This document shows positions 7,917-15,955 of a stretch of 64,000 bases of DNA, piece by piece (positions within the stretch are counted from its first letter, which is position 1; the number at the start of each line of letters is the position of its first letter). The stretch comes from Effusibacillus consociatus. Its GTDB lineage: Bacteria > Bacillota > Bacilli > Tumebacillales > Effusibacillaceae. The notes below the pieces were generated by a model that worked only from the letters and a program-made list of their open reading frames with translations, was not told the origin of the DNA and did no database searches. The translations under genes were made by a program, and so were the position numbers. The stretch is from the NCBI RefSeq assembly GCF_042652925.1, contig NZ_JBHSHC010000044.1:1-64000 (forward strand), in the 5' to 3' direction.

Positions 7917-8888
7917 ATGAGAAATCGAGTATGCGAAATTCTTGGCGTGAAATACCCCATCATTCAAGGCGGACTGGCGTATGTCGGCAATGGCGCTTTG
8001 GCGGCGGCAGTTTCAAATGGTGGCGGATTCGGACAGGTAGGTACGGCTGGCCGGACACCGGAGAACTTTAAGGAACAGGTTCGAATCGCGGCCGAATCAA
8101 CCGATCGGCCGTTTGGTGCAAATCTGCCGATCAGCGAGCATTCCGACAACACTCCTTATATCGAAGCAATCCTTGAAGTCAAAGACAAACTGACTGCGAT
8201 CAGCCTTTCTGCGGGTAACCCGAAACCGTTGGTTTCTCTCTTCAAAGAAGCGGGTTTGAAAGTCATGATTATGACTGCATCGGTGAAGCATTCCTTAAAA
8301 GCGCAGGAATTGGGTGCAGATATTGTGATCTGCGAGGGATTTGAAGCCGGAGGTCACGACAGTCCGCTGGAGATGACCCTGTTCAGCCTCATTCCTCAAG
8401 TAAGTCGGGAACTGCAGATTCCTGCGGTCGCCGCCGGGGGAATCGCCAACGGCCAAGGTGTGGTGGCAGCTCTGGCTCTTGGCGCCGAGGGAGTCCAACT
8501 GGGTACCCGGTTTGTCGCAACGAAAGAATGTGAAGCCCACGAGAATTATAAAAAATTCCTGGTAGAAGCCAAAGACGATGCCACCGTCGTGCTGGAACGC
8601 AGCATTGGTCGGGCCTTACGGGTGCTGAAATCCCCTTTTGCACAAACCATTCTTGAATTTGAAAAATCCCGGCCCACCGTCGAACAGCTCCTTCCCTACA
8701 TACGCGGGGTCAACAATCGAGTGGCGGCGATTGAAGGCCGTGTCGAAGAAGGTTGGATGAACTGCGGACAAAGTGTAGGTCTTATTGACTCGGTCGAAAG
8801 CGCGTCCGATGTGGTACGCAATCTCGCTCGGGAAGCGAGGGAAATTGCTGCAGCGCTTGGTGGCCTCTCGACTCTTTTTGCCGATTAA
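7917..8888 (+). CDS. Nitronate monooxygenase family flavoprotein, copy 2
   Basis: 323-residue FMN enzyme. It begins MRNRVCEILGVKYPIIQGGL, with SNGGGFGQVGTA, EGFEAGGHDSP (flavin-site His) and PAVAAGGIANGQGVVAALALGAEGVQLGTRFVAT, all diagnostic of the family. The ATG at 7917 follows GGGAGGGAAGG; the frame is open a little further upstream with no site. A strong terminator follows. Transcribed alone and divergent from the MFS gene. Substrate unknown. Confidence 0.88.
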   Translation: MRNRVCEILGVKYPIIQGGLAYVGNGALAAAVSNGGGFGQVGTAGRTPENFKEQVRIAAESTDRPFGANLPISEHSDNTPYIEAILEVKDKLTAISLSAGNPKPLVSLFKEAGLKVMIMTASVKHSLKAQELGADIVICEGFEAGGHDSPLEMTLFSLIPQVSRELQIPAVAAGGIANGQGVVAALALGAEGVQLGTRFVATKECEAHENYKKFLVEAKDDATVVLERSIGRALRVLKSPFAQTILEFEKSRPTVEQLLPYIRGVNNRVAAIEGRVEEGWMNCGQSVGLIDSVESASDVVRNLAREAREIAAALGGLSTLFAD

Positions 8889-8914
8889 TCAAGTAAACAA
8901 GATCTGTATTTGCC

Positions 8915-8957
8915 AAATTGCTAGACTCTTATGTCTAGCAATTTTTTATTTTTTTTA
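8915..8957 (+). terminator. Rho-independent terminator
   Basis: AATTGCTAGAC, loop TCTTAT, GTCTAGCAATT followed by a long T-run, 27 bases after the stop of the flavoprotein gene. Confidence 0.9.
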
Positions 8958-9031
8958 TGTTGCGAGGTTTAGATCTTTCCAAATTGGTCAACTCTAGTTG
9001 ATGAAATACCAACTTGGGAGGAGAAATTCAG

Positions 9032-9724
9032 ATGAACAAACATATGTCAGTTTTAATTCTGGGAATTCTGATGGCATTCGGTTTGCTGCTGCAGCCGTCT
9101 GCGGGAGTCACATATGCCAAGGTGCTCTGCGACTGCGAAGCAGGTGTTCCGAAGATGTTGGCCAAATCCGGGGTGGATCCACTCGCTTCACGATCCGGAA
9201 TGCCCCAATCCGACAAATCTTTTGTCACATATACCATAAAACCGGGTGATACTTTATCCCAACTCGCACGACAGTTTAATACGGACGTGACTGCAATCAT
9301 TGCGATGAACAATGTGACGGATCCGCGAGCTTTAACGGTCGGTCAATCTTTGACCATTCCGAAAGAATTAAAGCAAGAAGAAGTTCCGGCTGTCATGAGT
9401 ATTGATAAAATCATGAGCTTTACATTAACCGCATACACCTCTGGACCCGAATCAACCGGAAAGACACCGGAACATCCGGCCTACGGCATTACTTCGACCG
9501 GAAAACGGGCGACGGAAGGGCGGACCATAGCGGTGGACCCTCGTATCATTCCATATGGAACGAAAGTCTACATTGAAGGAGTCGGTATTCGGACTGCTGA
9601 AGATACAGGCGGTGCCATCAAAGGAAACCGGATCGATGTCTATATGGAGGACGTTGGACAAGCAGTCCAGTTTGGCGTTAAGAAAAACATTCGTGTATAT
9701 ATCTTGTCATCACCAAATGCATAG
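9032..9724 (+). CDS. Secreted LysM plus 3D-domain cell-wall protein
   Basis: 230-residue exported protein. A signal peptide covers about residues 1-30 (LLQPSAGVTYA then cleavage). A LysM peptidoglycan-binding repeat follows (YTIKPGDTLSQLARQF ... VGQSLTIP, about residues 62-108). The C-terminal third is a 3D domain with the three Asp residues in AVDPRIIPYGTKVYI, AEDTGGAIKGNR and RIDVYM, the lytic-transglycosylase-like fold of YocH/YuiC/MltA C-termini. It likely binds and remodels peptidoglycan. The ATG at 9032 has GGGAGGAG upstream; a TTG at 9014 lies in that site and is rejected. Confidence 0.9.
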   Translation: MNKHMSVLILGILMAFGLLLQPSAGVTYAKVLCDCEAGVPKMLAKSGVDPLASRSGMPQSDKSFVTYTIKPGDTLSQLARQFNTDVTAIIAMNNVTDPRALTVGQSLTIPKELKQEEVPAVMSIDKIMSFTLTAYTSGPESTGKTPEHPAYGITSTGKRATEGRTIAVDPRIIPYGTKVYIEGVGIRTAEDTGGAIKGNRIDVYMEDVGQAVQFGVKKNIRVYILSSPNA

Positions 9725-9824
9725 CAGGTTTATACTACTAGTTTTTGGACAAAATGATAAATGCGCCTAGTGGTCATATATTGAAATAAACACCTATTGA
9801 AACGAGGAAAGGAGAATTTACAAC

Positions 9825-10865
9825 ATGGTGACGATTGAACGAGTAATCAGATCCGAACAGAAAGGCCGCATTATCTATCAAGGCAATCTACTGTCACATC
9901 ATGCAGATGCTTTATCTACTATCCCTTTATACAATCACCCGGATGGAACAGGATATCAGCGTCCGTTTGACAGTGCCAGAGCCTTATCGTATGCCGAATA
10001 TCTTCAGCAGGATGATGCATGCCTCACCCCTATCGTGCTCAATGCAGATGGAAAATGGACATTTGAAGCTTATGACGAGAGCAATCCCGATTTTGGAAAA
10101 TTGGTTTGTCAGGGCCCTGCAAGGGTCATAGACGGACAGCACCGGTTGGGCGGCATTGACAAGTATCATAGACAGCTTCTCAATGAAGAGCCGCTGCCGG
10201 TTCCGTTTCTGGCTTTTCATGTACTCTATCCGGAAGAGGAAGTTTCGATCTTCGACACCATCAATACGAATCAGGTAGGCCTGACCAAATCTCTGTTGGT
10301 GTATCTGAAACGGGACAAAGAAGAATATGCCCGTATCGCCATTGACCTTGCGGAGCGTAATGATTCACCGTTCTACAATCTGGTTGTGGTGGTGACAAAG
10401 AAAACTACAGACCGTCCGTTCACACTCGATCATTTGAAGCGGGCCTGTGAGATGATGATTGAAGGGACTCCGCTTGCAGAATTAAGTTTGGAAAAGAAAC
10501 GGATCGCTGTCATGGTTTATTTCCGGGAAATCAGCCGGGTGTTTGAGGAAGCGTGGCATTCCAAAACCGCCTTCAAGCTCCGCAGCGTCATGGGCTTAAT
10601 GAGCTGTGCGATGGTGGGAAGAAGCATTTTGGAAGCAGCTTGGCAGCCGGATAAAGAATGGATCGACGAGGGTGAGGTCAAACGTCTCGTTTGGAAAATG
10701 CACACGTTTGATTGGTCCCGAACCGGTCAAATCCGTTATGCATCAGGGATTCCGGGCCAACGCTATGTTTCGCAGGTACTTACCTACATGGTATTTGGTG
10801 TACCGGTAAAAACAAGAGAACCCGTTCCCAGACCGAAGTTTACGATCGAGGGACAGGTAGGATAA
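9825..10865 (+). CDS. DGQHR-domain protein (DndB/ParB-like), orphan
   Basis: 346-residue soluble protein with the DGQHR motif (ARVIDGQHRLGGI, near residue 105) and FDTINTNQVGLTKSL, both typical of the DGQHR domain found in DndB (regulator of DNA phosphorothioation) and DpdB. No dndA/C/D/E, dpd or restriction genes lie nearby, so the usual role is not supported by context. Stand-alone homologues are known in Bacilli and are of unknown function. An AAAGGAG site precedes the ATG. A structured RNA element begins within 20 bases after its stop codon. Confidence 0.75.
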   Translation: MVTIERVIRSEQKGRIIYQGNLLSHHADALSTIPLYNHPDGTGYQRPFDSARALSYAEYLQQDDACLTPIVLNADGKWTFEAYDESNPDFGKLVCQGPARVIDGQHRLGGIDKYHRQLLNEEPLPVPFLAFHVLYPEEEVSIFDTINTNQVGLTKSLLVYLKRDKEEYARIAIDLAERNDSPFYNLVVVVTKKTTDRPFTLDHLKRACEMMIEGTPLAELSLEKKRIAVMVYFREISRVFEEAWHSKTAFKLRSVMGLMSCAMVGRSILEAAWQPDKEWIDEGEVKRLVWKMHTFDWSRTGQIRYASGIPGQRYVSQVLTYMVFGVPVKTREPVPRPKFTIEGQVG

Positions 10866-10880
10866 AAAAAGCCCACCAAA

Positions 10881-11050
10881 GTGACGTGACAATAAGGTTC
10901 GTCGGCTAAAACCGAACGTCCATGTTCGAACGCCGACACTAGCACATCCATGTGCGTCGCAACGGGAACCGCGACTACGCGTGCAAGGTCACGCTAAGGT
11001 CTAAAGCCCAAGTCTCGCCGTGTTGATGGGAACCCGAATAAAGATTCAGC
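10881..11050 (+). ncRNA. Structured RNA, probably an orphan HEARO / IscB-type omega-RNA
   Basis: About 170 bases packed with nested stems. CGTGAC (10885-10890) can pair with GTCACG (10988-10993) to close a multibranch structure; inside are GTCGGC/GCCGAC (10901-10906/10932-10937), GCACAT-CC-ATGTGC (10942-10955) and GTCGC/GCGAC (10956-10960/10971-10975), with GGTT/AACC able to form a pseudoknot. Single-stranded-looking blocks GACAATAAGG, ACGGGAACCGCGACTACGCG, TAAAGCCCAAG and TTGATGGGAACCCGAATAAAG resemble, from memory, the HEARO consensus and the core of IscB omega-RNAs. No IscB/IsrB gene is near, so it would be an orphan copy; the guide would be the ~16-20 bases before 10881. The structure is seen; the class name is recall, not a covariance-model result. 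Confidence 0.6.
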
Positions 11051-11059
11051 GTAAGCCAA

Positions 11060-12577
11060 TCAGATTGACAGGCGATCAATTATATCTGACGCAATCAAAG
11101 CGCTTTCGCCAAGGCGTGCAGCTGCCTGATCGCCTGCACGCCCATGTAAATACACGCCTAGACAAGCCGCCTGTACGGCATTATGTCCTTGGGCCAGCAG
11201 ACTCGCAATCATGCCCGTGAGTACGTCTCCGGTTCCGCCGGTGGCCATACCCGGGTTCCCCGTTGTGTTGACAAAAGCCGCTCCTTCGGGAGTGGCTATT
11301 ACTGTTTGAGCACCTTTTAACACAAGCGTGACTCCATATCTCAGTGAAAACTCCCGGGCCAAACCAATCCTGTCCTTCTGTACTTCCTGGACGGAGATTT
11401 TCAGCAGCCGGGCCATTTCCCCGGGATGCGGGGTCAAGATGGTTGCCGCTTGCCGCCGGGGCCATTTTTCAAATGCATTGGCCATCATGTTTAATGCATC
11501 CGCATCCAGTACCAACGGACAGGGAATCCCATTCCACAAAGCAGAAAGCCACTTCTCTCCTTGCAAAAATCGGCCTATGCCGGGTCCGACGGCAACCGCA
11601 TCCTTGTCGGCGACCCACGACAAGATGTCCTGGGGGGAGGTCGCAGACCAATCCCCCCGCCCTCCATCAGCAATTCCCGCCAACATGACTTCCGGAACAT
11701 GTCCAATCAGAGGTCCCGCCAATTGATCGGGAACAGCCCATGTGACAAGTCCGCAGCCAGTTCGAAGAGCCGCTTTTGCGCATAACAGACCCGCCCCGCT
11801 CATTTGCCGGGATCCTGCGACTGCCAATACATGGCCATACGTTCCTTTATGCGTATTCACAAGACGGATCCTCTCTATACCTAGCCGTTCCCGTAACAAC
11901 CGATCAGTGAGCAGAAAAGTCTTGATGCCATGCTTGTCCGCAATCTCTTCGGGAATTCCGATAGGTGCTGCCATCACCTCTCCTGCTGCCCCAACACCCG
12001 GATACTGGACAAGCCCTTGTTTCAGAAAAGCGAGCGCGACTGTTCGAACCGCTTGGATACATGGATCATGGACAGCTCCCGTATCCGCATCCAATCCGCT
12101 TGGGATATCGATTGAAATGATCGGCAGCCCACTTTCATTTGCTTCCTTTATTACAGAAGCGTACGGTTCCCTCGGCGCCCCCTTGGTTCCTGTTCCCAGA
12201 AGCCCATCGAGGATCCCGTCAAATCCTCGCCAGTTGAACGGACCGGTCTGATAAACAGTGGAGGAAATGCCGAGTGCCGCTGCAATATTTCGCTGTACGG
12301 CCGCCTCTCCTGTAAGCCGGTCGGGTTCCTCAGCATAGAGAATCGTGACCCGATGCCCCCATTCAACCAAATGCCTGGCTGCAACCAAAGCGTCTCCGCC
12401 GTTGTTTCCCTTCCCGGCAAGAATGAGCCAATTCCTTTTTTCCCCTCCAAAATGGGATTGCGCCGCCTCCGCTACTGCTCGCCCCGCATTTTCCATCAAA
12501 GCGAGAACCGGGATCCCCACGGAATCAATCGCATATCGATCAAGGTGCCGCATTTCCTCTGAAGTTACGATGTACAT
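11060..12577 (-). CDS. nnrDE: Bifunctional NAD(P)H-hydrate epimerase / ADP-dependent dehydratase
   Basis: 505-residue repair enzyme that returns damaged NAD(P)HX to NAD(P)H. The N-terminal epimerase domain (about 1-215) starts MYIVTSEEMRHLDRYAIDSV and carries AGKGNNGGDALVAARHL and ISIDIPSGLDADTG. The C-terminal ADP-dependent dehydratase (about 225-505) carries NTHKGTYGHVLAVAGS, VGPGIG, LTPHPGEMARLL, and TTGNPGMATGGTGDVLTGMIA. The fusion is the common bacterial form. An AGGGGG site precedes the ATG. The convergent RNA element abuts its 3' end. The next gene upstream is a serine hydrolase, 22 bases away. Confidence 0.95.
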   Translation of the reverse strand: MYIVTSEEMRHLDRYAIDSVGIPVLALMENAGRAVAEAAQSHFGGEKRNWLILAGKGNNGGDALVAARHLVEWGHRVTILYAEEPDRLTGEAAVQRNIAAALGISSTVYQTGPFNWRGFDGILDGLLGTGTKGAPREPYASVIKEANESGLPIISIDIPSGLDADTGAVHDPCIQAVRTVALAFLKQGLVQYPGVGAAGEVMAAPIGIPEEIADKHGIKTFLLTDRLLRERLGIERIRLVNTHKGTYGHVLAVAGSRQMSGAGLLCAKAALRTGCGLVTWAVPDQLAGPLIGHVPEVMLAGIADGGRGDWSATSPQDILSWVADKDAVAVGPGIGRFLQGEKWLSALWNGIPCPLVLDADALNMMANAFEKWPRRQAATILTPHPGEMARLLKISVQEVQKDRIGLAREFSLRYGVTLVLKGAQTVIATPEGAAFVNTTGNPGMATGGTGDVLTGMIASLLAQGHNAVQAACLGVYLHGRAGDQAAARLGESALIASDIIDRLSI

Positions 12578-12595
12578 ACATGTCCCCCTCAGTTC

Positions 12596-13699
12596 TTACT
12601 TAAATTCCTCGAGAAGTTTGTTCCGATTCAGAATCGTCCGCAGTGTGGAATTGAGAGTCACCGGGTCATAGCTGAACCCCGCGTGAACGCGTGACATGCT
12701 GATTAACTCAAGCACCTCCGTACCCGTTGGAAAAAGCACCGGTCGGCTCTCCACATCCGCGACGATCCAGGCCCCCCGCTTGCTGCCGATCATTCTCTGT
12801 AAAGATGGGCTGTTTTTCGCATAAATCTCCATTCCAAATATCGGTTGATCCCCATGCTGGGCTTCCAATCCACGGCTGATCAGGTACAACATGGACTTGC
12901 CATAGAACGGAACGGAAGGATCCGATGTTTCCAACTCGTCACTTAAAGTATACAGGAAAAACCGCTTCAGACAGTAGCGATCCATCGCGCGTGCATAAAC
13001 ATCCTCAAACTGTTGGACCGTACTCGCGGGGGCATACAAAGTGCAGGTGAACATTTTGAGATAAGGATAAACATATCCGTTTCCTTCCAGAAGTTGTTTC
13101 AAAAGTGCGGCAAGAACTATCGATCCGGCACTGTGCCCCACCAGATGCACCTCTGCCTGGAGGTTTTCTTTGCGCAGCCCCTTCGCCAACAGCATAAAAA
13201 ATTTCCACCCGCCGCCATGAGAGGCAAACACCTGCTCCCCCCGCCGCTTCATCGCCTCCCAAGGCTCCGGAAACAGCTTGGCCGCTTCTTCAATCACTTC
13301 ATCAACGATCCGATCGATCGGCGACATTTCCCGAAAACGTTCATGGATCGTTTCCCGCAGATGGTCTTCCAAAGCCTCCTGAAAGGAGGACTGCCAAATG
13401 AAGAAAACCGGATACACATGATTGTCCAAAAAGGTTTTATAGCGATCCTTGATTCCATCCCCCGCAACTTTTTCCGACACCAATCCGCCATGACAATAGA
13501 ATACCAAACGGTTCGTACCCGGATGTGCTTTAAAGAAACAGACAATATTCTGTACCATTCGTTTCAATTGAGCATCCGAGCTTTTAAAAATACCTGTATC
13601 CGAAAGCTGCCCGTCTGCCGCCGTATTTACAATATAGTTCATGAGCTCATCAGGATATCCAGTCGAGGGTCTATTCCTCCATTTCCGGAACCACCTCAT
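12596..13699 (-). CDS. Alpha/beta-hydrolase-like serine hydrolase, unknown
   Basis: About 367 residues without signal peptide. LVFYCHGGLVSEKVA near residue 70 looks like an oxyanion-hole HGG, and VHLVGHSAGSIVLAALL near residue 190 holds the nucleophile elbow GHSAG. The spacing is larger than in small esterases and the protein has a long helical insertion between the two. It resembles uncharacterised lipase-like proteins; substrate unknown. The second in-frame ATG (13699) sits 8 bases from AGGAGG and is preferred. Probably co-transcribed with nnrDE, which starts 19 bases after its stop. Confidence 0.65.
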   Translation of the reverse strand: MRWFRKWRNRPSTGYPDELMNYIVNTAADGQLSDTGIFKSSDAQLKRMVQNIVCFFKAHPGTNRLVFYCHGGLVSEKVAGDGIKDRYKTFLDNHVYPVFFIWQSSFQEALEDHLRETIHERFREMSPIDRIVDEVIEEAAKLFPEPWEAMKRRGEQVFASHGGGWKFFMLLAKGLRKENLQAEVHLVGHSAGSIVLAALLKQLLEGNGYVYPYLKMFTCTLYAPASTVQQFEDVYARAMDRYCLKRFFLYTLSDELETSDPSVPFYGKSMLYLISRGLEAQHGDQPIFGMEIYAKNSPSLQRMIGSKRGAWIVADVESRPVLFPTGTEVLELISMSRVHAGFSYDPVTLNSTLRTILNRNKLLEEFK

Positions 13700-13749
13700 C
13701 GCCATCCCCTCCTGATGTCATTTTATTCAGGTGTCTCAGGAAAGAAGCG

Positions 13750-14982
13750 TTATGCCGCGACACTTTTTTGAGATTTTGGTGCTTCTACATGCAGCTTATA
13801 ACTCACAATCCAACCAAACATCACCAAAAAACCGGTCAGAATCGTTCCCGCCAAAATGATCATGTACCCCGGCAATCCCGCAATATCCAGCATCCCGCCT
13901 GTCAGCAGCAGAGCCAGCTGAAACACAGTCCGGTTCCACATTTCTTGAAAAGCAAAATATCTTCCACGAATCCCCTCGGGTACAATTAATTGCGGAATCG
14001 CACCGGAAGTTGGCAGCCAGCATCCAATCATCAAACCGAAAAGAGCAAAGCCACACACCACCGCCCATCTTTGCGCGGCAAAATGCAAAATATAGGCACT
14101 GGCTGCAATTCCCGACAGCAGTGCTACATTACGTCGAAGCAAATTGCCGCCGGCAAACCACCTTCTGACAACAAAACCGCCAATCAAAACTCCGATGCCC
14201 TCAATCGTATAAAGCCACCCTTTTAAAGCAGGATCTTGCTGAAATTCACTAAACTTTAAAATCAACAGATTAAATCCGCCGAGGAACAGGAATACCAAAG
14301 TGCTGGCCCCGACCAAAACCATAAGGGCAGGATGTGAACGTAACAGCGGAAAAACCTGAAGAAACGAAATTTGGTCCCGGCTTTTCTTTTCCAACGGGGT
14401 TGGATGTTCTTCAAACAGGAGCATATATCGCAATCCTGTCATCACCAGATAAATTCCCAATGCAGCCCAATACATTCCGTAAAGCGGCAAAACCGTCAAC
14501 AACCATCCGGCGATCGCGGTTGCCGCAATTCTGGTGATGGTGACCACGTTTGTGTAGACTGCGTTCGCCTGCACCAGACTCGACTTATCTACCACCAACG
14601 GAATCACGCTTCGTAACACCGGGATGTAAAACGAATTTCCGATGCTTGCAATCAACAGCCCCGCTACCATCATCGGCACCGATTCCAGGCTCATCGCACC
14701 AATCATCACAATCGCACTGGCCAATTGCACTAGACTTCCGGCCATCATTACGCTTTTCTTCGATCGTCGATCGATTACAACCCCGGCTTTCGGACTGACC
14801 AAAATCCCCAAAATCGGGCCTGCAACCAAAATCAAGGATTTCAAGAAATTGGACGGGACATGCAGTTCAAGAAAGTGAAGGTTCGCAAGAATCCCAAACC
14901 ACAATCCGGTATTTGATAATGTTTCCGCCACCATAATGATCATATAGTTTCTGTTTGATCGTAACCTTACTAAATCCCCCAA
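13750..14982 (-). CDS. MFS transporter, EntS/MFS_3-like
   Basis: 410-residue permease with about twelve membrane helices. It begins MGDLVRLRSNRNYMIIMVAETLSNTGLW and has KAGVVIDRRSKKSVMMAG as the loop-2/3 motif, a layout close to MFS_3 exporters (EntS and drug-export relatives). A TTG start follows GAGGAGAG by 7 bases. The substrate is not predictable. It lies 50 bases upstream of the hydrolase gene on the same strand. Confidence 0.8.
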   Translation of the reverse strand: MGDLVRLRSNRNYMIIMVAETLSNTGLWFGILANLHFLELHVPSNFLKSLILVAGPILGILVSPKAGVVIDRRSKKSVMMAGSLVQLASAIVMIGAMSLESVPMMVAGLLIASIGNSFYIPVLRSVIPLVVDKSSLVQANAVYTNVVTITRIAATAIAGWLLTVLPLYGMYWAALGIYLVMTGLRYMLLFEEHPTPLEKKSRDQISFLQVFPLLRSHPALMVLVGASTLVFLFLGGFNLLILKFSEFQQDPALKGWLYTIEGIGVLIGGFVVRRWFAGGNLLRRNVALLSGIAASAYILHFAAQRWAVVCGFALFGLMIGCWLPTSGAIPQLIVPEGIRGRYFAFQEMWNRTVFQLALLLTGGMLDIAGLPGYMIILAGTILTGFLVMFGWIVSYKLHVEAPKSQKSVAA

Positions 14983-15153
14983 GAAAGTCTCTCCTCATTT
15001 AACATCCGTTTCGTCATGATAAAAAACACTCATATTCTATATACATTTGATATTCAGGTAAATATTCCTGCTCTCCCCTGAAAATAACATTAAAAATTGT
15101 TAACTTTGTCCGAATTCGTCCTGAAGTATCACCTCTGCAGGTTTTTGTACAAA

Positions 15154-15184
15154 ACAAAAAACCTCGTGAACACGAGGTTTTGAG
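15154..15184 (-). terminator. Rho-independent terminator of the S1-domain gene
   Basis: On the minus strand AAAACCTCGTG, loop TT, CACGAGGTTTTTTGTTTTG, 12 bases after the stop of the S1-domain gene. Confidence 0.88.
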
Positions 15185-15196
15185 TGATTCGTTGCA

Positions 15197-15649
15197 TTAG
15201 CGATTCTGTTTCTTGTTAAGAGTCGCAAGGTTCTCTTCGCTGTGTTTCATCCATTTTTTGAGTTGATCCTCGAACGTATTGAAACGTTCACGGGGTTCAT
15301 TACCAAAAGAACGGTTGCCGCCTTTAGCCTGTCTAGGGCCGCGATTGCCCCCCTTGAATTCCCGGTTTCCCTGCTGACGGCGGGGCGCTTCTTCCCCCTC
15401 GGGTTTCGGCATCGTTTCTTTGATCGACAATGAAATTTTGCCCGTTTCCGGATCCACAGACAACACTTTCACTTTCACTTCGTCCCCAACGGACAAATGA
15501 TCGTTCACATCTTTTACAAATGAATGAGCCACGTGTGAGATATGAACAAGTCCCTGTTGGGATTCATTAATTGCAACGAATGCGCCGAACGGTTTAATGG
15601 ATGTGACTTTTCCTTCGATAATGCTGCCTACTTCTACTGCAGTTGACAT
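15197..15649 (-). CDS. S1-domain RNA-binding protein, YabR-like
   Basis: 150-residue protein with one S1 OB-fold (residues 6-76: VGSIIEGKVTSIKPFGAFVAI, GLVHISHVA, VGDEVKVKVLSVD, GKISLSIK). A Gly/Arg/Asn-rich linker and a C-terminal helix (FEDQLKKWMKHSEENLATLNKK) follow, the layout of B. subtilis YabR. Such proteins bind RNA or ribosomes; the exact job is unclear. An AGGAGTG site precedes the ATG and TATACT-type -10 elements lie 50-60 bases upstream. Confidence 0.85.
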   Translation of the reverse strand: MSTAVEVGSIIEGKVTSIKPFGAFVAINESQQGLVHISHVAHSFVKDVNDHLSVGDEVKVKVLSVDPETGKISLSIKETMPKPEGEEAPRRQQGNREFKGGNRGPRQAKGGNRSFGNEPRERFNTFEDQLKKWMKHSEENLATLNKKQNR

Positions 15650-15689
15650 TCAAACACTCCTCAAGAAATAGTAAGACGCGGGGAATCCG

Positions 15690-15712
15690 CTTGTATAGTA
15701 TACCCTTTCTTT
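15690..15712 (-). promoter_or_regulatory. Likely promoter -10 region of the S1-domain gene
   Basis: Minus strand GGGTATACTATACAAG places an overlapping TATACT/TATAC -10 element about 45-55 bases before the start codon. No clean -35 box is obvious. Confidence 0.35.
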
Positions 15713-15731
15713 AAAAGGAAGGAAAGGGTTA

Positions 15732-15904
15732 TCAAGAACTGTAAAAATTCTCCGGCTGAATCTCCTTATCCAGTGCCGAAAAAAATTCCACTATATTCCC
15801 GTAACTGGTGCTTAATAGCGCGTCTTCAGTTCCGGAGATTTGGCATGGTCGCTCGTTTCCGCTTGGGTTTTCCATAAACCTGTAATGATTCTTGCAACTG
15901 ACAT
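15732..15904 (-). pseudogene. Frameshifted small gene (cytosolic protein family, truncated)
   Basis: An ATG at 15904 with a GAGAGGAG site opens MSVARIITGLWKTQAETSDH..SPELKTRY and then hits TAA at 15812. Removing one base of frame there gives STSYGNIVEFFSALDKEI and a stop at 15732, clearly continuing the same protein-like reading. The SPELKTRYY block recalls small cytosolic proteins of Paenibacillus/Brevibacillus that run well over 100 residues, so the 3' end also seems lost. A sequencing error could explain the shift but not the short length. Confidence 0.5.
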
Positions 15905-15955
15905 AGCTGCTCCTCTCCCCGACCTTCCATATGGCCGTACCGCTTTAACCTTTAT

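Larger units (their letters stand above)
15650..15955. other. Intergenic stretch of about 300 bp
   Basis: Contains the S1-gene promoter, a weak CCCTTTC/GAAAGGG hairpin near 15700-15728, and the frameshifted remnant at 15732-15904. Nothing else recognised. Confidence 0.5.

Noticed and set aside
10866..11050. Structured block as the right end of an IS200/IS605 (TnpB) element
   Set aside because: No tnpB remnant lies upstream and the unpaired blocks fit the IscB-type RNA better; not fully excluded.
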